Positions 16,209-24,562 of a stretch of 45,778 nucleotides of DNA are shown here, piece after piece. The DNA is taken from assembly GCA_900759105.1 (NCBI GenBank), contig CAAETY010000057.1:1-45778 (forward strand), in the 5' to 3' direction. The translations under genes were made by a program, and so were the position numbers. Position 1 is the first letter of the stretch; the number at the start of each line of letters is the position of its first letter. The notes beneath the pieces are model-generated. The model did no database searches. It saw only the letters and a program-made list of their open reading frames with translations, and had not been told where the DNA came from. The stretch is from Peptococcaceae bacterium. Lineage in GTDB: Bacteria; Bacillota; Peptococcia; Peptococcales; Peptococcaceae.

Positions 16209-16237
16209 ATCTTATCGAAGCTTGTTGTAATTGTCAA
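16209..16237 (-). promoter_or_regulatory. Strong promoter of tadA-tRNA-Ser
   Basis: On the minus strand a perfect TTGACA (16237-16232) is 17 bp from TAAGAT (16214-16209). Confidence 0.8.
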
Positions 16238-16262
16238 TAAAAGGACTATTGCGAGTAATAAC

Positions 16263-16298
16263 AAAAATAGACGTAGCATAATGCAACATCTATTTTTA
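16263..16298. terminator. Terminator after oleate hydratase
   Basis: An A/T-rich hairpin (AAAAATAGA...TCTATTTTT, with internal mismatches and an inner GCAT/ATGC stem) lies about 30 nt beyond the oleate hydratase stop codon, with U-rich tails in both directions. Confidence 0.6.
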
Positions 16299-16327
16299 TT
16301 ATTGGTATGATGAGCAAAGCGTCAGCT

Positions 16328-18103
16328 TTAGATGACGTGATAGAGCTTAAGGAGTTTTGCAATGTCGGTGTTATCGAGATGTTCCAATGCAATTTTGCTG
16401 GCAATTTTTTCAGTTAAACTAAGCTTGAGCTCGGTAAGAGGTCTTCCATCGCGAAGCCTAATTGTTGCATCGAGTAAATCACGGATGTCGTAAGTGCTCC
16501 CCCAAACCTCCGGTACACCGCGATCAATATCAAGTAAGCGGTAGACAGCTTCCATACCGGTACGCATAGAGTATTCTGTGGTGAAAATAGTGTCACGTGG
16601 TGTTTCGGCGAATTGGCCAATAAAGGCGAAATTCACAGCGCCTTTAGGGACAACGTCAGGACGATCTCCGGCTTCACGCGGCATAAAGAAGGCGGTGATG
16701 TAAGGCATCATGCATGGGATGGTGTTGGCACTGTTTTTCGCTAAATCCGGAATATCCTTTTCAGGGACACCGAGGTGATAGAGCCATTCCATGCATATTT
16801 CTTCGCCTGTGCAATCGCGCATTGGCTTTTCAATATAGTTACCCGGTTTGTCAGTAAAGAGGCCGTAAATCCAACCAACCAGTTGGTTTTTAGGCTGATT
16901 GCGGAATTGCGGTTGACGGTTAAATGTCCAGCTAAGTAACCAGTTGGAATCCTTAGCTGTAACAATACCACCGGTAACAACGCCGCCGGAGAATGGATCG
17001 CGCTTACAAATTTTAATGATGTAAGGCACGATGCGTTGGTCTAAGGTGGTCACGGTAGCACTCATCCAGTTGGTTTGTTCAGGGTTATAGCAGAATTTAT
17101 CGGGATGCCCAAAGGAGGCGTCTTGAGCGGCGATGCGTCGCCACATATCCCAGCCACCGCCGGAAGTGATTTCTGTTTTGTAAGGCGCAGGCTCTGTTTG
17201 AGAACCGTAGGTAGAATTTTCCACACAACCACCGTTGCTGATAAAGACAAGATCGTTTTCGGTCAGCGCAATTTCTTCATCGTTATCATTTACTAGTAGG
17301 TCGATGCGTTTAGCAACCTTGCGTGTGTCTGTAATATCAAAAAGGACATTAACTACCTTGGTATTGTAATGAAATTGTACGTTGTGATCTTCCAAATATT
17401 TAATCATTGGCAAAATCATTGATTCATATTGGTTGTATTTGATAAAACGTAAGGCATCAAGATTTGGCAATCCGCCGATATGGTGAATGTAACGTTTGAG
17501 ATAACGCTTTACTTCTAAGGCACTATGCCAGTTTTCAAAAGCAAACATTGTGCGCCAATAGAGCCAGAAGTTGCTTTCAAATACTTCATCGTCAAAAATA
17601 TCTTGAATACGCTTGTTATAGAGTGCTTCGTCCGGCGTGAGGAACAAGGTCATAATTTGCATAGCGCCGGCATCGGAAACATTGAATTTCCCATCAGTGT
17701 GTGCATCCTGCCCTTGATTTTCTGTGACACGGCAGAGTGAAAAGTTAGGGTCTTTTTTGTTGAGCCAATAATATTCGTCCAATACACTCACGCCTTCTGT
17801 TTCAATAGAAGGAATGGAGCGGAACAAATCCCACATGACTTCAAAATGATTATCCATTTCGCGACCGCCACGCATGACATAGCTGAGACCGGGATATTCC
17901 CAGCCATCGCAAGCACCACCCGGAATAGGGTCTTTTTCGAAGATATGAATGTGTTCGCCTTTCATTTGACCATCGCGTACCAAATAGCAAGCTGCAGATA
18001 GCGCGGCCAAACCGGTACCGATGATATATGCGGATTTGTTGTCAACGCCCGCAGGTTTTTCAGGACGGGCAAAAGCTTCGTAATTACCACTGGAATAATA
18101 CAT
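16328..18103 (-). CDS. ohyA: Oleate hydratase (myosin-cross-reactive antigen family)
   Basis: This FAD-binding enzyme adds water to the cis-9 double bond of oleic and related acids to give 10-hydroxy fatty acids. It is used against toxic host or dietary unsaturated fatty acids. The product has 591 residues, the family length. The FAD Rossmann motif is IIGTGLAALSAA at 27-38, followed by HIFEKDPIPGGACDG. The catalytic-site segment is MRGGREMDNHFE, whose Glu82 matches the position of the acidic residue in characterised OhyA proteins. The start is the ATG at 18103, because GAGGAGGG lies 6 nt upstream; the frame stays open to 18169, but that extension runs into an inverted repeat. It lies directly downstream of a TetR gene. 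Confidence 0.95.
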   Translation of the reverse strand: MYYSSGNYEAFARPEKPAGVDNKSAYIIGTGLAALSAACYLVRDGQMKGEHIHIFEKDPIPGGACDGWEYPGLSYVMRGGREMDNHFEVMWDLFRSIPSIETEGVSVLDEYYWLNKKDPNFSLCRVTENQGQDAHTDGKFNVSDAGAMQIMTLFLTPDEALYNKRIQDIFDDEVFESNFWLYWRTMFAFENWHSALEVKRYLKRYIHHIGGLPNLDALRFIKYNQYESMILPMIKYLEDHNVQFHYNTKVVNVLFDITDTRKVAKRIDLLVNDNDEEIALTENDLVFISNGGCVENSTYGSQTEPAPYKTEITSGGGWDMWRRIAAQDASFGHPDKFCYNPEQTNWMSATVTTLDQRIVPYIIKICKRDPFSGGVVTGGIVTAKDSNWLLSWTFNRQPQFRNQPKNQLVGWIYGLFTDKPGNYIEKPMRDCTGEEICMEWLYHLGVPEKDIPDLAKNSANTIPCMMPYITAFFMPREAGDRPDVVPKGAVNFAFIGQFAETPRDTIFTTEYSMRTGMEAVYRLLDIDRGVPEVWGSTYDIRDLLDATIRLRDGRPLTELKLSLTEKIASKIALEHLDNTDIAKLLKLYHVI

Positions 18104-18166
18104 GAGAAACCCTCCTCGTTTGTTGTTGTGATTATTGTAAGCAAACAGGCTAGAATCCACCATAGA

Positions 18167-18211
18167 CATAACCCCTCGCTTGATTAACTTTTTATCAAAC
18201 GAGGGGTTATG
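18167..18211. repeat. Long inverted repeat between tetR and ohyA
   Basis: Two 18-nt arms (CATAACCCCTCGCTTGAT and ATCAAACGAGGGGTTATG) pair with a single G-U and enclose a 9-nt loop. There is no T-run on either side, so it is not a standard terminator. AGGGGTTAT of the right arm recurs as a direct repeat at 18229-18237. It could be a regulator operator or a leader hairpin of ohyA. Confidence 0.7.
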
Positions 18212-18241
18212 ATAGAGTTATAAACAAAAGGGGTTATTTGC

Positions 18242-18805
18242 CTAGTTTTTGTCGTTGCGATAACGTTCCAACGCATTCAAAATATTTTCGTGCATGATGC
18301 AATCAATGTTATCGACAATTTTTTGGGGCTCCTCGCGCATATCACAACGTACCCAATCCAGCATGACACCGACAAAGGCATATTTATAGAAATGAGCAAT
18401 GCGTTCTTTATCATCTTGGCGCACAGACATATTAGCAGATTGTTCTTCGATAACATTGATGAGCAGTTCATAGGTGACAGCGTAAAGGTATCGTTCCAAT
18501 TGTTCGCGACTCACAGAATGGTAGACGTTCAAAACAATGGGTTTATTTTCTAGGACTGCATTGAAAATATTAATAAGTCCCTCTTGCCAGGTATTGTAGG
18601 TTTTTTTGCCGGCAAGTGCCTTGGAAGCTTCTTCGGTACAAGTCCACTCAATCAAATCATAGATATCCTTGAAATGGTAGTAGAAGGTCATCCGACTAAT
18701 GCCACAATCTTCGGCGATATCGCTGATGGTAATCTTGTTTAGCGGTTTTTTTAAAAGCATATGTTTGAGACTAGCTTCGAGGGCATGCTTCGTAATATCT
18801 GACAT
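18242..18805 (-). CDS. TetR/AcrR-family regulator, likely of oleate hydratase
   Basis: The product has 187 residues. The helix-turn-helix reads ITISDIAEDCGISRMTFYYHF, then KDIYDLIEW (residues about 23-55). The C-terminal half is of the TetR_C_8 type, like the regulator at 13854-14405, to which it is a distant paralogue. It is transcribed in the same direction as ohyA, about 140 nt ahead of it, with a long inverted repeat in between. This context suggests fatty-acid-responsive control of ohyA, but that is inference. ATG is preceded by GGAGG. Confidence 0.9.
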   Translation of the reverse strand: MSDITKHALEASLKHMLLKKPLNKITISDIAEDCGISRMTFYYHFKDIYDLIEWTCTEEASKALAGKKTYNTWQEGLINIFNAVLENKPIVLNVYHSVSREQLERYLYAVTYELLINVIEEQSANMSVRQDDKERIAHFYKYAFVGVMLDWVRCDMREEPQKIVDNIDCIMHENILNALERYRNDKN

Positions 18806-18945
18806 GATACAGACCTCCGTTCATATGTTGGATTTTTATATCATTCAAATAGAGAAAATCATTCGGTGTTGTTTACATATATAAGAATAACAAAACTATC
18901 AGAATATTACAAGTATTAAACGGACTGACGAGCACCTAAAAATCC

Positions 18946-18973
18946 TTGACATTCGTTCAAATTATGGTATCAT
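18946..18973 (+). promoter_or_regulatory. tRNA-Val promoter
   Basis: A perfect TTGACA (18946-18951) is 16 bp from TATCAT (18968-18973), 15 nt before the mature tRNA 5' end. The rest of the stretch 18806-18945, between the tetR start and this promoter, holds no gene that I can see. Confidence 0.75.
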
Positions 18974-18987
18974 AATTTATACTTTAG

Positions 18988-19061
18988 GGGCGGTTAGCTC
19001 AGTTGGTTAGAGTATCTGCTTGACATGCAGGGGGTCGCTGGTTCGAGTCCGGTATCGCCCA
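18988..19061 (+). tRNA. tRNA-Val (anticodon GAC)
   Basis: A 74-nt tRNA with acceptor GGGCGGT pairs with ATCGCCC and has discriminator A. The D-arm GCTCAGTTGGTTAGAGT is present, the anticodon loop is TTGACAT (anticodon GAC), and the T-loop is TTCGAGT. The 3' CCA is not encoded. It stands alone between its promoter and terminator. Confidence 0.95.
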
Positions 19062-19066
19062 GAGAG

Positions 19067-19097
19067 AAAAACGCGCTCTGAAAAGAGTGCGTTTTTT
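19067..19097 (+). terminator. Terminator of tRNA-Val
   Basis: A 12-bp stem (AAAACGCGCTCT against AGAGTGCGTTTT) is capped by a GAAA tetraloop and followed by T residues. Confidence 0.88.
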
Positions 19098-19105
19098 GCT
19101 ATCTG

Positions 19106-19114
19106 TGTTATAAT
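19106..19114 (+). promoter_or_regulatory. Extended -10 promoter of the DUF2156 gene
   Basis: TGT directly precedes a perfect TATAAT (19109-19114), 65 nt upstream of the ATG. It lies just behind the tRNA-Val terminator. Confidence 0.5.
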
Positions 19115-19178
19115 AAATCATGACATGGTTGGGTAGTATGAATTTGAAGTTTGTTAATATAGAAAAGGAGTAAGGCTG

Positions 19179-20117
19179 ATGCTAGGTTTTAAAGCAATTG
19201 AACTGTCTGATAAGGATATTTTGAATCGTTTTTTCTATGCTTGTCAAAATCAAAATTCCGAATGCACATTCACCAATCTGTATATGTGGCGTCGTTGCTA
19301 TGCGGTTCGCTGGGCGGTGACGGATAATCATCTGATAGTTGAGCCAAACGCCTTTGAAGAGAGTTGGATTTTACCACCTTATGGATCGAAAGAAAACGAT
19401 GATAATTTTCGAGCCGCCATTGAACATGTGGCGGCTGATTATCGCGATAGAAACAAGCAACTTGTAATTCGTGCGGTGACTGAAAAGGACAAAGAACGTT
19501 TGGAACGGCTTTTCCCGGATCAATTTGAATTTGAAGAGGAATTTGACATCGAAGATTACATTTATGATGCTGAGAAAATGCGTACACTAAAGGGCCGCAA
19601 ATTAAGTAAGAAAAGAAATCACATCAATGCGTTTAAAGCAGCGCATCCGGAATACGAATTGGTACCGTTGACAGCTGATAATATCAATCTTGCTTGGGAT
19701 TTCGTTGAACATTGGTGTGGACAAAGAAATTGCGAGACAGGTGTTGATGATAGTTTGCTATGTGAACGTCAGGCTATTTGTGATGCACTTGCTCAATTTG
19801 CAGAGCTTGATTACAAGGGGCTAATGATAAGCGTAGATGGTCGTATTGTTGCTTTGACTTTTGGTGAGATGGTTAACAAGGATACTGTTGTGGTACATGT
19901 AGAAAAAGCGTTTTCGGAGTATCGAGGATTATATCCATTGATTAACCAAGAATTCCAAAATTATTATTGGCAAGATGCCAAATATGTGAATCGTGAAGAA
20001 GACATGGGTTTAGAAGGATTGCGTGCAGCGAAAAGATCATATTATCCGGAATATATGTTGAAAAAATATAAGGGCGTGTTTAAAAATGAACCAGCCACTA
20101 ATGCGATTGGCCACTAA
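19179..20117 (+). CDS. DUF2156-type acyltransferase-like protein
   Basis: The 312-residue protein matches the DUF2156/LPG_synthase_C fold, a double GNAT-like domain related to the catalytic part of phosphatidylglycerol lysyltransferase (MprF). Family features visible are the N-terminal segment ECTFTNLYMWRRCYAVRWA, the LKGRKLSKKRNHINAF motif near residue 140 (usual G-x-K-x-x-x-K-R-N), and the C-terminal YVNREEDMGLEGLRAAKRSYYPEYMLKKY. There are no transmembrane segments, so it is a soluble form. The substrate is unknown. ATG is preceded by AAGGAG. It overlaps the following Eis-like gene by 32 nt, so the two are likely coupled and may act together. Confidence 0.88.
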   Translation: MLGFKAIELSDKDILNRFFYACQNQNSECTFTNLYMWRRCYAVRWAVTDNHLIVEPNAFEESWILPPYGSKENDDNFRAAIEHVAADYRDRNKQLVIRAVTEKDKERLERLFPDQFEFEEEFDIEDYIYDAEKMRTLKGRKLSKKRNHINAFKAAHPEYELVPLTADNINLAWDFVEHWCGQRNCETGVDDSLLCERQAICDALAQFAELDYKGLMISVDGRIVALTFGEMVNKDTVVVHVEKAFSEYRGLYPLINQEFQNYYWQDAKYVNREEDMGLEGLRAAKRSYYPEYMLKKYKGVFKNEPATNAIGH

Positions 20118-21246
20118 GGAAGATTTGCCGGCACTCATCAACTTATGGGCATATTGTTTTAATGATGGCGATATTTTCCAAAATTGGTATTTTAGAAATT
20201 ATTATCGCACAGAAGAATGCCTTGTTGTCACAGTTGATGATACGGTAGTTGCCAGCTTGCAGGTAATTGACTTGCCAACAGTTGTCGGCAATAAACAGGT
20301 GCAAGCTGGCTATATTGTTGGTGTAGATTGCTTGCCGGAATATCGTGGACAGGGATTAACGCGGATGTTGATGGAAAGTGCGATTGAACGCTTTGCACCG
20401 CAAAAGGGATATGCTTTGGTGCACTTGATGCCGTTTGAAGCAGATTTTTATGAGCCATATGGGTTCGTATATGCTGATTATCATGCCAAAATGACACTTC
20501 CAATTGAAGAATTTTACAGAACCGCCTATCGTGATGCTTCGAAAGCGTACCATTGGCAAACTGTTGATTTAAATGATTATGGCGATTTTCTGCCATTCTT
20601 GGAAGATATTTATAGCCGGGCAATGGAAAAATACGACGGTTACGTGATGCGCGGCAATGAACGTCGTTGGTCGGCGCTTTTAGATGATGCTAGATTAGAA
20701 AACGGACATTGCAAAGTTATCTATAATGAAACAAACGAAGCCGAAGGCTACATTGTTTACATTCTTGATGGCAACGGACTAATGATAAGAGAAGTGCAAA
20801 GCGTGAATCAAAGGGCTCGTCAGGCAATCTATTATTTTATAGCAAGTCACCGCTCACAAGCTAAAGCGGTGCGTTGGTCGGCAGCACTTAATGAACCTGT
20901 AGTATATAGAAGAAAAAAAGATAAACAAGGTGTGGTCATTGAACCGTTTATGATGCAATTGATTATCGATCCAAGAATTATTGGCGCATTTGCCTCAAGT
21001 CTTCCTGATGAAACCATCGATTTCAATGTGAAAGAACATGGCAATTATCGTTGGTATGCGCATTCGCAACAAATCGAGCGAATAGCGGTTGTTAGTAAGG
21101 ATATACCAAGTTTTTCACGTGTTACATTAACTCAACTTGTATTTGATAAAATTGGATGGGATGAATATGGGGTTGACGGGAAAACGATGAAAATGCGAGC
21201 GCTCTTTAAGGAAAAGAAGCAGTTTTTTAATAATGAGTATTTTTGA
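20086..21246 (+). CDS. Eis-like GNAT N-acetyltransferase
   Basis: This 386-residue protein has the Eis-family arrangement. A first GNAT domain (residues about 5-150) has the acetyl-CoA loop VDCLPEYRGQGLTRMLM and the segment FYEPYGF. A second GNAT-like region (about 150-290) follows, and then a C-terminal SCP2-like domain starting near FMMQLIIDPR. Eis proteins acetylate amines, including aminoglycosides in mycobacteria; the natural substrate here is unknown. The start lies inside the preceding gene and has only a weak ribosome site, so translation probably depends on coupling. An in-frame ATG at 20101 is an alternative. Confidence 0.88.
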   Translation: MNQPLMRLATKEDLPALINLWAYCFNDGDIFQNWYFRNYYRTEECLVVTVDDTVVASLQVIDLPTVVGNKQVQAGYIVGVDCLPEYRGQGLTRMLMESAIERFAPQKGYALVHLMPFEADFYEPYGFVYADYHAKMTLPIEEFYRTAYRDASKAYHWQTVDLNDYGDFLPFLEDIYSRAMEKYDGYVMRGNERRWSALLDDARLENGHCKVIYNETNEAEGYIVYILDGNGLMIREVQSVNQRARQAIYYFIASHRSQAKAVRWSAALNEPVVYRRKKDKQGVVIEPFMMQLIIDPRIIGAFASSLPDETIDFNVKEHGNYRWYAHSQQIERIAVVSKDIPSFSRVTLTQLVFDKIGWDEYGVDGKTMKMRALFKEKKQFFNNEYF

Positions 21247-21353
21247 GGGGAGTTCGTATTGCAATTCCGGCCCAAATTAGTTAATCTTAAAAGTGAATGT
21301 GATTATTTTTAAATGGTCAAATGATCTCAGTATTTCACTGTAGGAGGCCCATG

Positions 21354-23009
21354 ATGTCGGGAGAATTGATAATTGAAACAATTACCGCGGAACAATTTTT
21401 AAATATGATTCTCGTCGGTGCAGATAATTTAGATTTACATAAAGAAAGTGTTAACCAACTTAACGTTTTTCCGGTGCCGGATGGCGATACCGGGACAAAC
21501 ATGGCAATGACCATGCAATCTGCGGCGAAGTTTATTCGCCAAGCGGAAGTTGAAAGTGTTGAAGAATATTCCAAACAAGCTGCTTTCGGTGCAGTGATGG
21601 GGGCACGTGGGAACTCCGGGGTTATTTTTTCACAAATTTTAACCGGGATTTCCAAAGGATTGGCAAACCATGACGTGATTGATGCACCTGTTTTGGTTGG
21701 TGCATTTAATGCAGGGGTTCAATCTGCCTACAAAGCGGTAAGCAATCCGATGGAAGGGACCATTTTGACTGTTGTACGTGAAGCGGCTGAAGCATTAACT
21801 TCTAACTACAAAAAAGGTATGGACGTTCTTGAGTGTTTGCGAATCTATATTGAAGCCGGACATAAGAGCTTGGAAAGAACACCGGATTTACTGCCTGTAT
21901 TAAAACAAGCAGGTGTTGTGGATGCAGGTGGTGCCGGATATTTGTATGTAGTAGAAGGGATGCTCGCTTCTCTCGAAGGCAAACAAATTGAAAAGAGAGA
22001 AGAGACTCAAGACCAAAGCGATGATTTAAACGAGCAATTTGATCACGTTTTTGCAACCAGTGAAGAAATTGTTTATCCGTATTGTACTGAATTTTTGGTG
22101 CGTACTCAAAAAGCGGACGTTGAAGAAGATATAGAAGTGCTAAAGGGGATGCTCAATGAGCTTGGCGACTGTATGCTGGTTGTCGGTGCCGGGAGTACCA
22201 TTAAGGTTCATATTCATACCGACCGTTTAGCACGTGTTATTGAGGCTGGGTCTTCTTTGGGCGAGTTGGACGATATCAAGATTAACAACATGCGCTCTCA
22301 AAATAGAGAGCTTCAAAATAAAGGGAAAAAAGTCGAAGAAAATATTAACTATAAAGATGCCATCATCGTTGTTTGTAACGGTGCGGGGTTATCCGATATT
22401 TTTAGTGGCTTAGGCGCAACTCACATTATAAGTGGCGGTCAAACCATGAATCCAAGCACCCAAGATTTCTTGGATGTGATTAATCATATCAATGCGGAAA
22501 ATATTTATATTTTGCCGAACAATAAAAATATAATCATGACGGCACAGCAAGCTGCCGGTATGGTGGAAGCGGGCAATGTTCATGTTGTACCGTCCAAAAC
22601 TTTCCCACAGGGTATTTCCGCACTGATGGGTTACATGCCTGATGTTGATGTTGAAGAAAATATCGAAAACATGACCGAAAGCTTGCAAGCAGTTCAAAGC
22701 GGTGAAATTACTCAAGCGGTACGCGATACGACTATCGATGATGTGGAAATTCATGAAAATGAATTTATGAGCATTATGGATGGTAAAATTGTTGCTTCCA
22801 GTAAAACCCTAGAAGAGGCCGTGTTTGCTATAGTTGATGCAGCTGTTGAAAACGATGCGGAACTCATTTCTTTGCATTATGGTGAAGATGTTGATGCTGA
22901 TGATGCAGAAGCGATGCTTGAGACCTTAGAAGATAAATATGACGACATTGAATTTGAATTATATGATGGTGGGCAAAGTGTGTATCATTATATCGTGTCT
23001 GCCGAATAA
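21354..23009 (+). CDS. fakA: Fatty acid kinase subunit FakA (DAK2/YloV family)
   Basis: FakA phosphorylates fatty acids held by FakB, so that exogenous acids can enter phospholipid synthesis. The product has 551 residues. The DhaL-like kinase domain (1-210) has NVFPVPDGDTGTNM, with the Asp triad at residues 43-45, and GARGNSGVIFSQIL, then VDAGGAGY. A middle domain with VHIHTD near residue 285 and a C-terminal DegV-like FakA domain follow. The ATG at 21354 is chosen because AGGAGG ends 6 nt upstream; ATG 21351 is only 3 nt away, and a longer frame to 21321 has no ribosome site. fakB follows 15 nt downstream. The 104 nt before it hold no gene. Confidence 0.93.
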   Translation: MSGELIIETITAEQFLNMILVGADNLDLHKESVNQLNVFPVPDGDTGTNMAMTMQSAAKFIRQAEVESVEEYSKQAAFGAVMGARGNSGVIFSQILTGISKGLANHDVIDAPVLVGAFNAGVQSAYKAVSNPMEGTILTVVREAAEALTSNYKKGMDVLECLRIYIEAGHKSLERTPDLLPVLKQAGVVDAGGAGYLYVVEGMLASLEGKQIEKREETQDQSDDLNEQFDHVFATSEEIVYPYCTEFLVRTQKADVEEDIEVLKGMLNELGDCMLVVGAGSTIKVHIHTDRLARVIEAGSSLGELDDIKINNMRSQNRELQNKGKKVEENINYKDAIIVVCNGAGLSDIFSGLGATHIISGGQTMNPSTQDFLDVINHINAENIYILPNNKNIIMTAQQAAGMVEAGNVHVVPSKTFPQGISALMGYMPDVDVEENIENMTESLQAVQSGEITQAVRDTTIDDVEIHENEFMSIMDGKIVASSKTLEEAVFAIVDAAVENDAELISLHYGEDVDADDAEAMLETLEDKYDDIEFELYDGGQSVYHYIVSAE

Positions 23010-23024
23010 GGGGGCACGCGATTA

Positions 23025-23900
23025 ATGAAAATAGCAATTGTGACGGACAGTGTTGCAGACGTTCCACAAACATTGGTTGAAAAGTATAATATTAAGGTTG
23101 TTCCACTTTCAGTACATTTTGGTGGAAAATCATATTTGGATCGTGTAGATATTACTAATCAGGAGTTTTTCGAATATATTGGTGGGGCAAAAACATTACC
23201 AACGACTTCACAACCTGCTCCGGCGCAATTTATCGATACTTATCGTGCTTGCATAGCAGAAGGCGCAGACAAAATCCTCTCTATTCATTTTTCGTCAGAG
23301 ATGAGCGGTACCTATCAAGGCGCAAAAATGGCAGCAGAAATGATGGAGGAAGAAATTGATATTGAAGTGATTGACAGTCGCACGGTAACTGTCGGGCTGG
23401 GCATTTTGGTTGCCGGTATTGCCCAATTGATTGAAGACCATCCTGAAATGGCGTGGGAAGAAATTTTGGAACACATTGATAAAATGACAAAGGCGTCTAA
23501 AATTTTGTTTTTGCTCGATTCATTGGATAATTTGCAAAAGGGTGGCCGTATCGGGAAAGCAAGCTACATGGTCGGTTCAGTGTTAAATATCAAGCCGATT
23601 CTTATTGTAGAAGACGGACTTATCGGTGTGCATGATAAGGTGCGCGGGAAAAAATTACAAAAAGCCATTGACCGCTTGACGGATGAATTTATTGAAATGA
23701 TTGATCCAAGCAAGAAAATCTATTTTGCCTGGGGTTACAATAACGAAGCTTACTTAGAGGTTGTAAAAGAAAATCTCAAGCAAAAGCTTGAAAAATACGG
23801 TGAATTCGATCATGAGCAGTTGATGGATTATGAAATTGGGTGTGTGACTACCACCCATGTTGGCTTAGGTGCATTTGGTATTGCTTTTTATCAGGTATAA
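23025..23900 (+). CDS. fakB: DegV-family fatty acid-binding protein (FakB)
   Basis: DegV/FakB proteins bind a single fatty acid and present its carboxylate to FakA. The product has 291 residues. The N-terminal IVTDSVADVP and the carboxylate-binding TTSQPAPAQF and SSEMSGTYQGA segments (Thr/Ser near 60-62 and 94) are present. So is the family LDSLDNLQKGGRIGKA near residue 165. It follows fakA directly, supporting the FakB assignment over an unrelated DegV function. The specificity (saturated versus unsaturated) cannot be read. The ribosome site is a weak GGGGG. Confidence 0.92.
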   Translation: MKIAIVTDSVADVPQTLVEKYNIKVVPLSVHFGGKSYLDRVDITNQEFFEYIGGAKTLPTTSQPAPAQFIDTYRACIAEGADKILSIHFSSEMSGTYQGAKMAAEMMEEEIDIEVIDSRTVTVGLGILVAGIAQLIEDHPEMAWEEILEHIDKMTKASKILFLLDSLDNLQKGGRIGKASYMVGSVLNIKPILIVEDGLIGVHDKVRGKKLQKAIDRLTDEFIEMIDPSKKIYFAWGYNNEAYLEVVKENLKQKLEKYGEFDHEQLMDYEIGCVTTTHVGLGAFGIAFYQV

Positions 23901-23914
23901 AGGAGTGCGAAATC

Positions 23915-24358
23915 ATGAACCAGTTAAAGAAAATTGAAAAACGTTTGTCAAAGTTGAGTCGCTTACAAAAGCAATTGGACAAAAAGAAAAGAAAAGTTGG
24001 TCGTTTGGTTGCTAAAAACAAGAAAAAACAAAACCGTGTACGTCGTTTGGTAAAAGAAGCGCAACAAACCGTACCGCCAGCAAAGAAAACAATGGTAAAA
24101 AAAGCTGCGATTGGTTTTGTAATTGGGACTGTTTTAGGTGTGGTTGTTACCAAGATTGTAAAATATGTAAAAAACAACGGGTGCTGCTGTAAACTTCATG
24201 CGCAAGCTGATGCGGATGCGCTGGCAGAAAATTTTCAAACGGAAGAATCTCATGCAGAATATGACAAAGCAAGCTTAGAAGAACTTGAAGATGCATTACT
24301 TCGTGTTGAAAATGAATTAGATGAAGTGTCTGCTGCTATCGAAAATGCAAAAAAATAA
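23915..24358 (+). CDS. Small basic coiled-coil protein with one membrane helix, unknown function
   Basis: I do not recognise this 147-residue protein. Residues 1-60 are extremely Lys/Arg-rich, with a heptad-like pattern (KKIEKRLSKLSRLQKQLDKKKRKV). Residues about 66-84 are a hydrophobic helix (AAIGFVIGTVLGVVVTKIV). A CCC cluster follows near residue 94, and the last 50 residues are acidic and predicted coiled coil. The charge asymmetry suggests a basic cytoplasmic N-terminus that could bind nucleic acid or acidic lipid. The start is fixed by AAGGAG 8 nt before the ATG. It lies 14 nt after fakB and is followed by a terminator, so it is likely part of the fakAB operon. Confidence 0.75.
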   Translation: MNQLKKIEKRLSKLSRLQKQLDKKKRKVGRLVAKNKKKQNRVRRLVKEAQQTVPPAKKTMVKKAAIGFVIGTVLGVVVTKIVKYVKNNGCCCKLHAQADADALAENFQTEESHAEYDKASLEELEDALLRVENELDEVSAAIENAKK

Positions 24359-24362
24359 TCAT

Positions 24363-24396
24363 ATATCCACCGCAAATAGGCGGTGGATATTTTTTC
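24363..24396 (+). terminator. Terminator of the fakAB operon
   Basis: An 11-bp perfect stem (ATATCCACCGC / GCGGTGGATAT) with a 6-nt loop is followed by TTTTTC. Confidence 0.9.
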
Positions 24397-24416
24397 TTGA
24401 AAACAGTGAAAAATGC

Positions 24417-24445
24417 TTGCACTGTATAAGCAAAAATGATATACT
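24417..24445 (+). promoter_or_regulatory. rpsB promoter
   Basis: TTGCAC (24417-24422) is 17 bp from TATACT (24440-24445), placing the transcript start near 24452 and leaving a leader of about 110 nt before rpsB. Confidence 0.75.
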
Positions 24446-24451
24446 TTAAAC

Positions 24452-24562
24452 GTTGTAAAAAACACGGTTCTCCGTTCCGTGCTCTGGAGCTCACATGGGT
24501 GAGAGGGACGCGTAAAAGGAGAGTCGGAAGAAAAAATCCAAATAATGAGAGGAGGTGCCAAA
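24452..24562 (+). promoter_or_regulatory. Structured rpsB leader, possible S2 autoregulatory element
   Basis: The leader carries a hairpin CACGG/CCGTG (24463-24481) and directly after it a hairpin CTCAC-ATGG-GTGAG (24490-24503), before the ribosome site at 24550-24556. Ribosomal protein S2 operons are often controlled by their own leader; this one matches no motif that I can name. Confidence 0.4.

Noticed and set aside
18104..18169. Longer N-terminus of oleate hydratase starting at 18169
   Set aside because: The extra 22 residues have no family match, the first ATG is inside an inverted repeat arm, and a strong GAGGAGGG site points to the ATG at 18103.
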